64,000 nt of DNA from Neomoorella stamsii (GTDB lineage Bacteria > Bacillota > DSM-521 > Neomoorellales > Neomoorellaceae): the NCBI RefSeq assembly GCF_002995805.1, contig NZ_PVXL01000046.1, forward strand, positions 186,001-250,000, in the 5' to 3' direction. The notes beneath the pieces are model-generated. The model was not told the origin of the DNA. It searched no databases and saw only the letters and a program-made list of their open reading frames with translations. This document shows, in pieces, positions 54,029 to 61,791 of the stretch (positions are counted from its first letter, which is position 1; each line of letters starts with the position of its first letter). The position numbers and the translations under genes were made by a program.

Positions 54029-55063
54029 TTAATATCTCGCCAGTTTCACCGCCATCTTCAATGCATCCACCATACTCTCAGGGTTAGCCGTGCCCTTCCC
54101 CGCCTTACCGAAAGCTGTACCGTGATCTACAGAGGTACGGATGATTGGCAGGCCCAGGGTGATGTTGATGCCAGCCACCGAGCCCCACTTCCCGGTGGCG
54201 TCGTCGTACTGAAAGCCGATAACCTTGGTGGGTATATGCCCCTGGTCATGGTACATGGCTACCACGGCGTCGTACTGGCCGCCGCGGAGTTTCACAAAGA
54301 TAGTATCCGGCGATACTGTGCCATCGACTTGCATCCCCTGCTCGCGGGCTGCGGCGATGGCCGGGTTGATTTCCTCAATCTCTTCGCGGCCGAAAAGGCC
54401 GTCCTCGCCGGCATGGGGGTTAAGGCCCGCTACAGCAATACGGGGGCTGGCAATGCCCATTTTCAGTAGGACATTATGGGTAAGCTCGATTACCTTCAGC
54501 ACCCGCTCTTTTTTTACCAGCAACGGCACCTGGCTGTAAGCCACATGGGTGGTTACGTGGGAAACCCGGAAATTTTTATCAATGAGCATCATACAGTAAT
54601 CCCGTGTTTTTGTCAGGTCGGCGAAGATCTCCGTGTGGCCGGCGTAGTGATGGCCGGCCAGGTTGATGGCCTCCTTGTTAATAGGGCCGGTGGTGACGGC
54701 ATCAACTTCCCCCGCCAGGGCGAGCTCGATGGCCCTGGCTATATACTGGAAGCTGGCTTCACCGCCCATACGGGTCACTTTACCGTACTCTAGCTGGCTT
54801 AAATCTACATTCTGCAGGTCCAGGACATCGATAGTGCCATATTCATAGCAGCCTTCAGTAGGACTACCTACAGCGCGAACGGACAGGTTAACACCAGCAA
54901 TCTTGACAGCTTCGCACATCAATCCGGCATCAGCTATCGCCAGAGGACGGCATATTTCGTAGATTTCAGGCAGGGCCAGGGCTTTAGCCGTAATCTCGGG
55001 ACCGATCCCACAGGGATCGCCTACAGTGATTGCAATTACAGGTCTGGACATCTTCTTTCCCAC
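54029..55063 (-). CDS. pdxA: PdxA-family 4-phospho-hydroxyacid dehydrogenase (PdxA2-like)
   Basis: A 344-residue protein starting at GTG 55063 or ATG 55051 (MSRPVIAITVGDPCGIGPE). Metal and substrate motifs: HYAGHTEIFADLT, VAMYHDQGHIPTKVIGF and DHGTAFGKAGKGTANPES. PdxA itself makes a vitamin B6 precursor, but copies beside DUF1537 kinases (PdxA2) oxidise and decarboxylate 4-phospho-threonate or -erythronate to dihydroxyacetone phosphate (established for that pairing). The adjacent kinase gene makes the PdxA2 role likelier. Confidence 0.93.
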   Translation of the reverse strand: MGKKMSRPVIAITVGDPCGIGPEITAKALALPEIYEICRPLAIADAGLMCEAVKIAGVNLSVRAVGSPTEGCYEYGTIDVLDLQNVDLSQLEYGKVTRMGGEASFQYIARAIELALAGEVDAVTTGPINKEAINLAGHHYAGHTEIFADLTKTRDYCMMLIDKNFRVSHVTTHVAYSQVPLLVKKERVLKVIELTHNVLLKMGIASPRIAVAGLNPHAGEDGLFGREEIEEINPAIAAAREQGMQVDGTVSPDTIFVKLRGGQYDAVVAMYHDQGHIPTKVIGFQYDDATGKWGSVAGINITLGLPIIRTSVDHGTAFGKAGKGTANPESMVDALKMAVKLARY

Positions 55064-55069
55064 TCCGCC

Positions 55070-56416
55070 TTAAAGATTTGCTTCCCGAATAAGGTACTTG
55101 AATACTTTTATAAAAGCGTCAGGTGGTCCAAAACCACCAGCTTTGGTGACAATGGGTAAACCTCTGGCCTGGCCGCCCTCCAGATATCCCAGTGGGATAC
55201 CGGGAAGTATTTCGGTTGCTAAATTTATCCCCCTGGCACCCAGGGCACGACAGACATGGACGGCAGTATCTCCGCCGGTAATTACCAGGCCCCTCACTTT
55301 AATGGTGGCCAGGAGGTGGCTAGCTATAGCACCCAGGGCCGTAGCAATGGCTTTACTATCGAAATCCTTACCGCTGTTACCCGTTGCAGGTTGCTCTGCT
55401 CCGTTCGGATGAATAGCGGTGGATTGATTGCCGGTGCCCTGCCCGCTGTCCAGGTGCGATTGCCGGAACAGGCTGTCTACAGCGATGATTAACAAATCCT
55501 GAATTGCTTCCCGGTTAACAGCAGCATTTACTGCCCGTTCAATTTCCACGTCCTCCTGCCCTCTCAGGATGGCTCCCGTATCTACCTCCAATGGCCAGCA
55601 GCCGCTGAAATCAGCCACTTCTCGTACCTGGACTGCAGTCACGGGATTGCGCGAACCGGCGATGAGGAGGACATTTCCTTCCCTGGCCGGATAAGGTCCC
55701 AGTATAGTCTTTAGGTTCCACGCTAAAGTTAAATGCGCGGCCATGCCGGCGGCCCCGGCCAGGACAACTTCTCCGGGCAAATAGCCGACGGCCCGGGCGA
55801 TAATCTGTAAGTCGTCTTCCGTTACGGCATCAAGGACCAGGACCTCATTCTCTTCTTTAGCAGCCGTAAGTGCCGCTGCTAGTTCACTTGCCCCCCGGCG
55901 CACCGTTGCCAGGTTGACCTGGCCCACGCGGCGGCCCATCTCTTGCCGGAGTACGCGGGGGACATGACATTGGGCAGAACCGGTAATATCAACTACTGGT
56001 TTTATCTTCGCTTTTGCTTCGGGGTTTTCCTCAATTATTAGGTACCCGTCCTGCACGAAGCGCCGGTTGGACGGGAAGGCTGGCACCACTAGAGCGAGTT
56101 CAGCCTGCCATGCATCCATCACGGCTTCCAGTTCGGCGCCGGGATGCCCGCGCAGGGTGGAATCAATTTTTTTATAAATCCTTCTTATGGAGGCTTGCTT
56201 GAGCTTTAAAGCCAAGTCATAAACGCGCCGGTAGGCTTCTTCTGCCGTAAGATGACGGGTGTCGGCGTTGATGGCCCAGACATCCTTGTCCCGCCCCACC
56301 TGGCCCACATTATCGGCATCTATAATAACCATGGTGCGGAAACCGTGCTGGCAAAACTGGACACCGGTATCGTTGGCTCCGGTTAAATCGTCGGCGATGA
56401 TGGCGATCTTTGTCAT
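55070..56416 (-). CDS. Four-carbon acid sugar kinase family protein (DUF1537, OtnK/DtnK-like)
   Basis: A 448-residue protein. N-terminal sugar-binding domain: IAIIADDLTGANDTGVQFCQ, IYKKIDSTLRGHPGAELEAV. C-terminal nucleotide-binding domain: VRGLVITGGDTAVHV and GIPLGYLEGGQARGLPIVTK. It phosphorylates threonate, erythronate or related acids in the known systems. First gene of the operon, about 43 nt from the sigma-54 promoter. A low-complexity insert (residues about 320-355, with QSTAIHPNGAEQPATGNSGK) is unusual in this family. Confidence 0.93.
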   Translation of the reverse strand: MTKIAIIADDLTGANDTGVQFCQHGFRTMVIIDADNVGQVGRDKDVWAINADTRHLTAEEAYRRVYDLALKLKQASIRRIYKKIDSTLRGHPGAELEAVMDAWQAELALVVPAFPSNRRFVQDGYLIIEENPEAKAKIKPVVDITGSAQCHVPRVLRQEMGRRVGQVNLATVRRGASELAAALTAAKEENEVLVLDAVTEDDLQIIARAVGYLPGEVVLAGAAGMAAHLTLAWNLKTILGPYPAREGNVLLIAGSRNPVTAVQVREVADFSGCWPLEVDTGAILRGQEDVEIERAVNAAVNREAIQDLLIIAVDSLFRQSHLDSGQGTGNQSTAIHPNGAEQPATGNSGKDFDSKAIATALGAIASHLLATIKVRGLVITGGDTAVHVCRALGARGINLATEILPGIPLGYLEGGQARGLPIVTKAGGFGPPDAFIKVFKYLIREANL

Positions 56417-56458
56417 TTATTACCCTCGCTCCTGGCGCATCACTTATTATGAATTTAA

Positions 56459-56474
56459 TGCAAGATGCGTGCCA
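56459..56474 (-). promoter_or_regulatory. Sigma-54 promoter of the catabolic operon
   Basis: Minus strand TGGCACGCATCTTGCA: the -24 element TGGCACG, 4-nt spacer, -12 element TTGCA. This matches the consensus TGGCACG-N4-TTGCW exactly. It lies about 43 nt upstream of the kinase ATG. A sigma-54-dependent activator is encoded just upstream. Confidence 0.9.
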
Positions 56475-56538
56475 AGGCAGGATTGGCGTAAAATTTCTGA
56501 AGGGAGCTTATTACATGGCGTTTATTATATCCATAAAA

Positions 56539-56551
56539 TTTCATTTTGAAA
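56539..56551. promoter_or_regulatory. Enhancer-like site 1, TTTCA-n3-TGAAA
   Basis: TTTCATTTTGAAA, an inverted repeat with TTTCA/TGAAA half-sites, 65 bp upstream of the -24 element. One of three copies in the same interval; the likely binding sites of the PrpR-type activator (inference). Confidence 0.65.
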
Positions 56552-56554
56552 GGC

Positions 56555-56593
56555 AAGAAAAATAAAAGCCAGATAAATAAGCAAGATCTGGCT
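56555..56593 (-). terminator. Terminator of the PrpR-type regulator gene
   Basis: Minus strand: AGCCAGAT (complement of 56586-56593), 11-nt loop, ATCTGGCT (complement of 56567-56574), then TTTATTTTT. It lies 50 nt past the regulator stop and separates the regulator from the operon it probably controls. Confidence 0.8.
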
Positions 56594-56607
56594 GTGTTTT
56601 TGCTATA

Positions 56608-56620
56608 TTTCATTTTGAAT
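56608..56620. promoter_or_regulatory. Enhancer-like site 2, TTTCA-n3-TGAA
   Basis: TTTCATTTTGAAT, a near copy of site 1 with a last-base change. It lies 20 bp from site 3. Confidence 0.6.
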
Positions 56621-56627
56621 TGTTCTT

Positions 56628-56640
56628 TTTCATTATGAAA
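56628..56640. promoter_or_regulatory. Enhancer-like site 3, perfect palindrome
   Basis: TTTCAT-T-ATGAAA is a perfect inverted repeat, immediately past the regulator stop codon. It starts 20 bp after site 2, close to two helical turns. Confidence 0.65.
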
Positions 56641-56641
56641 G

Positions 56642-58579
56642 TTATGGTCCTTTGCCGGCTTTTTTCTTGCTACCGGATATGAAAAAATTAACCCCCTTTC
56701 TTTCCCAGCTTTTCAGCCGCCGCCAGAGGGTGGTTTTACTGAGGCCCAGGCGTCGGCAGGTTTCGTCTTTATCGTTATTGGTCAGAGCCAGGGTCCGGCG
56801 GATGATCTCCGCTTCCATTTCCTCCAGGGTGCCCCGCAAAACCAAATGCAGGCCGGGCTCAGGCCGGCTTGCCGCCGGTCCGATAATCTCTTCCAGGTCA
56901 GCAGGCTGCACCTCCTGGCCGCCGCGCAGGACTACCAGGCGTTCCAGGACATTTTCCAGCTCGCGAACGTTGCCCGGCCAGTCGTAGGCCTGCAAGCGGG
57001 CGATAATTTCCTCGCTGAATAACGGCGGCAGGCGCCCGGAACGCCGGCTGATTTTTTCTGCCAGGGCTTTGATGAGTAACGGTAAATCTTCTAAACGTTC
57101 CCGCAAAGGCGGTAGTTTTATATGCAGCACGTTCAACCGGTAATACAGGTCACGGCGGAAGGTCTCCCGGGCCACAGCATCTTCCAGGTTGCGGTGTGTT
57201 GCGGCAATAATGCGCACGTCAATAGGCAGCACCCGGTCGCCGCCGACGCGCATGATGGCCTTCTGCTGCAGCACCCTTAAAAGCCTTGCCTGAAGGTTTA
57301 AAGATAGCTCACCAATTTCGTCAAGGAAAAGGGTGCCCCGGTGGGCCAGTTCAAAGAGGCCCTTTTTACCCCCCTTGCGGGCCCCGGTGAAAGCCCCTTC
57401 CTCGTAGCCGAAGAGTTCGCTTTCCAGCAAATTTTCCGGCACGGCGGCGCAGTTGACCGCTACGAAAGGCCCTTCCCGCCGCTGGCTGGCATTGTGGATG
57501 CTCTGGGCCACCATTTCCTTGCCGGAGCCGGTTTCGCCGGTAATCAAAATAGTCGCTTCGGCGGCGGCAAACTGGCGCGCCCGCTCAATGAGCTGGGCCA
57601 TGACCGGGCTACGGGTAACGATATCATCGAAGGTAAACTGGGCCACGTGGCCTTTGAGGTACAATTCCTGGCGGACCCTGGTTTCCACGGCCTGGAGGTG
57701 GCTGACATCCTGGAAGGTAGCCACAGCACCGACAATTTCCCGCCCGGTAATGACCGGGACCACGTTTTCGGCGACCAGGGTATTACCGGCCCGGTGCAGT
57801 TCCCCCAGGCGCTTTTGCCCTGACTGCCGCACCTGGTCCAGGGGAACGCCCGGTAAGACTTCTCGCGCCGGCCGTCCCACTACCCGGTGGGCCGTCAGGC
57901 CCAGGATCCTTTCGGCTGCCGGGTTGACCAGGGTAATGTGGCCTTCCTGATCGGTAGCCACAATGCCCTCGTAGGCAAAATCCAGGATGGCTTTCAATTG
58001 CTCGGCCCGGGCCCGTTCCCGCCGGCGTACCAGGGCTACCTCCCGGGCCTCGCGGATGGCCTGGCTGATGGCCTCTTTGCCGGAGGTGACGAGTATCGCC
58101 TGAAGGCCCAGTTCCCGGGCCGACCGGACAGATACGGCATCGCCGACGATAACCTCCAGCCCCATAGCCTTGCCTTCAGCAATAATCCCGGCCGCGTCCT
58201 CTTCCGCCTCGATAATTAACTCTTCAATACAGACCCCCAGGACTGCTTCCAGGCTTTTGGTGCCGTAAATGACGTTATGGAAACCGGCAACACCGATATA
58301 ACGACCCAGCTCCCGGGCCTCGGCCAGGGCCCGGACCAGATCAAAGGCGCTGACGACAATCTCCACGACCGGTACCTCAACATGGCGACTGATAAGCGTG
58401 GCGGTGCCGCCGCGGCTGATAATGACCTCCGCCCCTCTGGCCGCCAGTTCCCGGGCCACCTTTACCCCTTCCGCCAGGTCGCCGACGGCAATGGTTACGT
58501 CCTCTCCCAGTTCCCGGCAGACCTGCCCCGCCAGAGCCGCCAGGTCGGCATAGGGAGCTACCAGAGCCAGGTGGGACAT
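56642..58579 (-). CDS. PrpR-type sigma-54-dependent transcriptional activator
   Basis: About 645 residues from ATG 58577-58579, with GGGAG 7 nt upstream; the frame open to 58618 lacks a site. Domains in order: PrpR_N sensory domain (residues about 1-190, with IISRGGTATLI), PAS domain (YEGIVATDQEGHITLVNPAA), AAA+ domain with Walker A GETGSGKE, the sigma-54 contact GAFTGA and LFLDEIGEL, and a Fis-type helix-turn-helix (CRRLGLSKTTLWRRL). PrpR_N domains sense small organic acids. It is divergent from nothing: same strand as, and immediately upstream of, the operon with the sigma-54 promoter. Confidence 0.95.
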   Translation of the reverse strand: MSHLALVAPYADLAALAGQVCRELGEDVTIAVGDLAEGVKVARELAARGAEVIISRGGTATLISRHVEVPVVEIVVSAFDLVRALAEARELGRYIGVAGFHNVIYGTKSLEAVLGVCIEELIIEAEEDAAGIIAEGKAMGLEVIVGDAVSVRSARELGLQAILVTSGKEAISQAIREAREVALVRRRERARAEQLKAILDFAYEGIVATDQEGHITLVNPAAERILGLTAHRVVGRPAREVLPGVPLDQVRQSGQKRLGELHRAGNTLVAENVVPVITGREIVGAVATFQDVSHLQAVETRVRQELYLKGHVAQFTFDDIVTRSPVMAQLIERARQFAAAEATILITGETGSGKEMVAQSIHNASQRREGPFVAVNCAAVPENLLESELFGYEEGAFTGARKGGKKGLFELAHRGTLFLDEIGELSLNLQARLLRVLQQKAIMRVGGDRVLPIDVRIIAATHRNLEDAVARETFRRDLYYRLNVLHIKLPPLRERLEDLPLLIKALAEKISRRSGRLPPLFSEEIIARLQAYDWPGNVRELENVLERLVVLRGGQEVQPADLEEIIGPAASRPEPGLHLVLRGTLEEMEAEIIRRTLALTNNDKDETCRRLGLSKTTLWRRLKSWERKGVNFFISGSKKKAGKGP

Positions 58580-58623
58580 AATATCACTCCCAAAGACACC
58601 TAATCCCGCTACCATCAAACGTA

Positions 58624-58648
58624 TGAAAATAGCAAAGCGCCATTTTCA
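58624..58648. promoter_or_regulatory. 25-bp inverted repeat upstream of the PrpR-type gene
   Basis: Arms TGAAAAT and ATTTTCA, with GC/GC pairs inside, surround a 5-nt centre. The outer TGAAA and TTTCA half-sites match those of the three enhancer-like sites but in the opposite arrangement. It lies 45 bp upstream of the regulator ATG and may be an autoregulatory site. Confidence 0.5.
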
Positions 58649-58684
58649 CGGTGGGCGACTAAGAATGTGCTAGAATAGCCACCA

Positions 58685-59146
58685 TCAGCTTCCATTTTCG
58701 CCTCTTTTCTCACCGGCGATTAACCTCTGCTCTACCTGCTTCTTGAAGTGCCCTATAGTGGCAACACCAGTAGCTAAAAAATCTTTGATAAGTTCCCATT
58801 TTATGTCCAGGTATTGATGGACTAAAATATTCCTTGTCCTGGCCTTTTCAGCAAGGGCCAGGGCCAGCTCTTTATCGATAATCCCCGCTTCACCGAGCCG
58901 GATAAAGGCCTGGCGGTAGGTTTCCGGTACTTCCAGGTCTTCACCGGCTATAAGAATTTTGGCAATATCTAAGGCAGCGTTGACCAGGTTTTCGATAATC
59001 CGCTCCACATCGCGGCGGCTCTTGCGATCACTCTGGTACTGAAAATAATCCATTTCTCCATAGGCCTTCAGATCCTCTAACTCTGCAGCCATAAACCTGA
59101 GGCGGCGAATGATGGAAATTACCTGCTCATCGGTAATAGGTGCCAT
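58685..59146 (-). CDS. HepT-like HEPN-domain RNase toxin
   Basis: A 153-residue helical protein with the HEPN catalytic motif RNILVHQY (R-x4-H-x-Y). It pairs with the MNT nucleotidyltransferase gene 1 nt upstream. In characterised MntA-HepT systems HepT is the RNase toxin and MntA silences it by AMPylating the tyrosine of this motif (established). Confidence 0.88.
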   Translation of the reverse strand: MAPITDEQVISIIRRLRFMAAELEDLKAYGEMDYFQYQSDRKSRRDVERIIENLVNAALDIAKILIAGEDLEVPETYRQAFIRLGEAGIIDKELALALAEKARTRNILVHQYLDIKWELIKDFLATGVATIGHFKKQVEQRLIAGEKRGENGS

Positions 59147-59147
59147 T

Positions 59148-59543
59148 TTATACCGCCCCCCTGATCTTCATGCGCCAGCGCCACCAGTCGAGCAAAAACT
59201 GCTGGAAATCCTCGGCTTCACGGGAAATATCCAGCATATACCGGATATAAAAACTTTGATCCCGGATAAACAGGCGCTTCCCCTTTAAAGCCGTCCAGGC
59301 CAGGGAGGGCGTTGTTTCATTTAGAACCAGGAGGTCTACTTTAAGGCCCAGCATATCCTCGAGTTCGTTCCACATCTGGTAAATATCCCGCCTGGTATAA
59401 CCGGGCTCAAAGTATACCCCGATGTCTACATCTGACTCGGCTCCTGCCCGCCCCCTGGCCCGGGAACCAAATAAAAAGGCCATACGTATATTTTGTTGCT
59501 CGCTAAAGTAATCTTTTAATTGCGTATAGATTTTTTTATCCAT
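59148..59543 (-). CDS. MntA-like minimal nucleotidyltransferase antitoxin
   Basis: A 131-residue protein with the polymerase-beta motif FLFGSRARGRAGAESDVD (GSx10DxD) and a third acidic residue in LKVDLLVL. It would AMPylate the neighbouring HEPN toxin. MntA-HepT modules are known as toxin-antitoxin and anti-phage systems. Confidence 0.88.
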   Translation of the reverse strand: MDKKIYTQLKDYFSEQQNIRMAFLFGSRARGRAGAESDVDIGVYFEPGYTRRDIYQMWNELEDMLGLKVDLLVLNETTPSLAWTALKGKRLFIRDQSFYIRYMLDISREAEDFQQFLLDWWRWRMKIRGAV

Positions 59544-59587
59544 ACTGATCTCACCTTGTGATAAAGGGGGCCCTGTTATCCCGCCCC

Positions 59588-59818
59588 CTACTTAGCCAGA
59601 AATACTTTTACCAGTCCATAGAAAAAAGCTGCCTGGCCTATCCAGAAGGCAAATAGCCTCCATGTAAGCCGTGTTTCCATGGCCGCAATTCTGGCCTCAA
59701 TATCAGCTTTCGTTTCTGCTAGCCGGCGTTCTATCCGCTCAGCGACAAATTCTACAGTATCCTCTTTATTATTTTTCGCGCTGGCAGTTAGAAGGTTCCC
59801 CATTCCTAGCACCATCAT
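59588..59818 (-). CDS. Small coiled-coil protein with C-terminal membrane helix
   Basis: A 76-residue protein. A helix (ERIERRLAETKADIEARIAA) is followed by one membrane segment (LFAFWIGQAAFFYGLVKVFL). This resembles small DUF1640/CCDC90-like proteins often found beside toxin-antitoxin genes in this kind of genome. The start could also be the ATG at residue 6 (MGNLL). Function unknown. Confidence 0.6.
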   Translation of the reverse strand: MMVLGMGNLLTASAKNNKEDTVEFVAERIERRLAETKADIEARIAAMETRLTWRLFAFWIGQAAFFYGLVKVFLAK

Positions 59819-59925
59819 CTCCGAGTTTTTACTGTAAAATCTCCGGGAGTAGTATAATATTCATCCAAATTTATCACGCTCTTTGTTTTTAGTTTAGCAT
59901 AATTTCTAGCGGAAGCAAATAACTA

Positions 59926-59962
59926 CAAAAATATAAAGAGCGGGCTTGAATACCCACTCTTT
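59926..59962 (-). terminator. Terminator of the aldehyde oxidoreductase operon
   Basis: Minus strand: AAAGAGTGGG, 8-nt loop, CCCGCTCTTT, then ATATTTTT. It lies 70 nt past the stop of the FAD/NAD oxidoreductase gene. Confidence 0.75.
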
Positions 59963-60030
59963 AAGTTAACTACCGAGCCTAATCTCGCGAAACTTTCCGC
60001 TCCATGGGTTGAAAAACAGGTGCCCTCCTG

Positions 60031-61254
60031 CTACCGCCCCACCATGGCCCAGGTGAAGCTGCCGTCCAGGAAACTGGCGATATATTTTTCCTTTACTTCC
60101 CGGCCGATGAGGGACTGGAAGCCACCGGCACCCAGGGGTGGACCGACGGCGACCATACCAACCAGCCGCCGGCCCCGGAGGACGGCCTTGCGGTAGCAGG
60201 ACCGCTTTTCGTCCAGGCGGGTCACCACCTCATACCCCTCTCCCGGCGGGTTAACGATGCCGCCGCTGATGACCCCCAGGCCGTTTACCACCAGGGAATT
60301 CTGGCCAATACCGCCCCGGTAGGCCGTTTGGTGACCGGCCATATTGAGCCCGGCCAGGCGGCCCTGCTCCACGGCGTTGCCCCAGATGGCGTTGAGGCGC
60401 CGGTTTTGCCAGGCGCGGTCGTAGGCCTTGGCCACGTCCCCGGCGGCGTAGATGCCGGGAATGCTTGTAGCCAGGTAATAATCCACCAGGACACCGCGGT
60501 CCACCTCTATCCCGCTGCCCTGCAGGAAGTCCACATTGGGCCGTACCCCTTTACCCACGACCACGACATCCGCAGGCACCGCAGCCCCGGAGCGCAAAAC
60601 TACTCCCGTCACTTTTTCGTGCCCTTCCAGGGCGATTACATCTTCCCGCAGGTGGATAGTAAACCCGGCGGCAGCCATGGCCCGGCGCACCAGTTCCGCG
60701 CCGGTATCATCCAGGGCCTGGGAAAGGAGCCGCCCCGAGGACACCACCAGGCGCACTTTGAGCCCCCTGGCGTGGAGGCCTTCGGCGGCCTTGATGCCCA
60801 CCAGACCGCCGCCGACGACCACCGCCTGCCCCCCAGGCCGGGCGAATTTGCGGATGGCGGCAGCGTCGTCCAGGGTCCGCAGGGTAAAAACACCAGCCAG
60901 GTTGCTGCCGGGAACGTCAATTTGCTGTGGTGCCGCGCCGGTGGCTATCAGCAGGCGGTCATAATAAAGTTCCGTCCCGTCATCCAGGGTTACCAGCCGG
61001 CGCTGGACATCAATAGCTGTTGCCCGCCGGCCGGTGATAAGCTGAATCCGCTGCTCACTATACCACTCTTCACCCGCCAGCCAGAGCCTTTCCCGTGGGA
61101 CCAGGCCGCCGAGGTAATAGGAGGTAAGGACGCGGGCGTAGTAAGGATAAGGTTCGTCGCCGACAATGGTGATCTTCCCGGCCGGGTCGGCGCGGCGGAC
61201 AGCCCGGGCCGCGGCCACCCCGGCAGCACTGTTGCCGATAATGAGGTAATGCAC
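60031..61254 (-). CDS. NAD(P)/FAD-dependent oxidoreductase, AorC-like subunit
   Basis: About 408 residues from GTG 61252-61254 (reading HYLIIGNSAAGVAAARAVRR); the frame continues to 61383 without homologous sequence. FAD-binding GNSAAG near the N terminus, NAD-binding AVVVGGGLVGIKAAEGLHAR, and the FAD ribityl motif IYAAGDVAKAYD. It is the last gene of the Fe-S, AOR, MoaD-like, FAD series. In AorABC enzymes the FAD subunit passes electrons from the iron-sulfur chain to NAD. Confidence 0.85.
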   Translation of the reverse strand: MHYLIIGNSAAGVAAARAVRRADPAGKITIVGDEPYPYYARVLTSYYLGGLVPRERLWLAGEEWYSEQRIQLITGRRATAIDVQRRLVTLDDGTELYYDRLLIATGAAPQQIDVPGSNLAGVFTLRTLDDAAAIRKFARPGGQAVVVGGGLVGIKAAEGLHARGLKVRLVVSSGRLLSQALDDTGAELVRRAMAAAGFTIHLREDVIALEGHEKVTGVVLRSGAAVPADVVVVGKGVRPNVDFLQGSGIEVDRGVLVDYYLATSIPGIYAAGDVAKAYDRAWQNRRLNAIWGNAVEQGRLAGLNMAGHQTAYRGGIGQNSLVVNGLGVISGGIVNPPGEGYEVVTRLDEKRSCYRKAVLRGRRLVGMVAVGPPLGAGGFQSLIGREVKEKYIASFLDGSFTWAMVGR

Positions 61255-61442
61255 TGGCGTCAGCCACCAACTTTCTCTGGTAAACATTTCATCAAAAAGG
61301 GCTAACGTTCTTGCCTCACAGCTTTTTCCTGGAGCCCTCCTGGCTTGAGGCCGCCCAATACGGCGAGCAGCGTAATCAGACAAAGGGCAAACCTGGTAGC
61401 CTGCTGCAGGCGCCGCCAGGTTTAAAGGAAAGATCGCTAACC

Positions 61443-61712
61443 TTATCCACCTGCCGCTGGCGGTATTATGGTTACTTTGTCCCGCGGGCTTAAAGGGGTG
61501 GCCAACCCCTGGAGAAAGTTGATATTGCGGCCGTTCACCAGGATGGCTATGCCAGCCTTCAGCTTTCCCGCCGGTGTCATGAGTTCCCGGCGGAAAGTTT
61601 CCCCGTAACGGGAGATAAGGGCAGCCAGGAGCTGCTCGATGGTAGTTGCTTCCACCTCTACCCGGCTTTCCCCGGCCGCCCGCTGCAAGAAACTCAAAAG
61701 TTCTACTTCCAT
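61443..61712 (-). CDS. MoaD/ThiS-family sulfur carrier protein
   Basis: An 89-residue ubiquitin-fold protein ending PPAAGG. The C-terminal Gly-Gly is what MoeB-type enzymes adenylate and thiocarboxylate. It is encoded between the AOR catalytic subunit and the FAD subunit, so it probably supplies sulfur for the tungsten cofactor of this operon. Confidence 0.9.
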   Translation of the reverse strand: MEVELLSFLQRAAGESRVEVEATTIEQLLAALISRYGETFRRELMTPAGKLKAGIAILVNGRNINFLQGLATPLSPRDKVTIIPPAAGG

Positions 61713-61791
61713 CTCCTATGCTCCCCTAAGAAACAGGGTTGTTTGATCAAGGAAGCGCCCTGGCCGGCGTCCATGTTTTTCATAAGCCAAT

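Noticed and set aside
60328-61305. 325-codon plus-strand frame
   Set aside because: Antisense of the FAD/NAD oxidoreductase, whose motifs are unambiguous.
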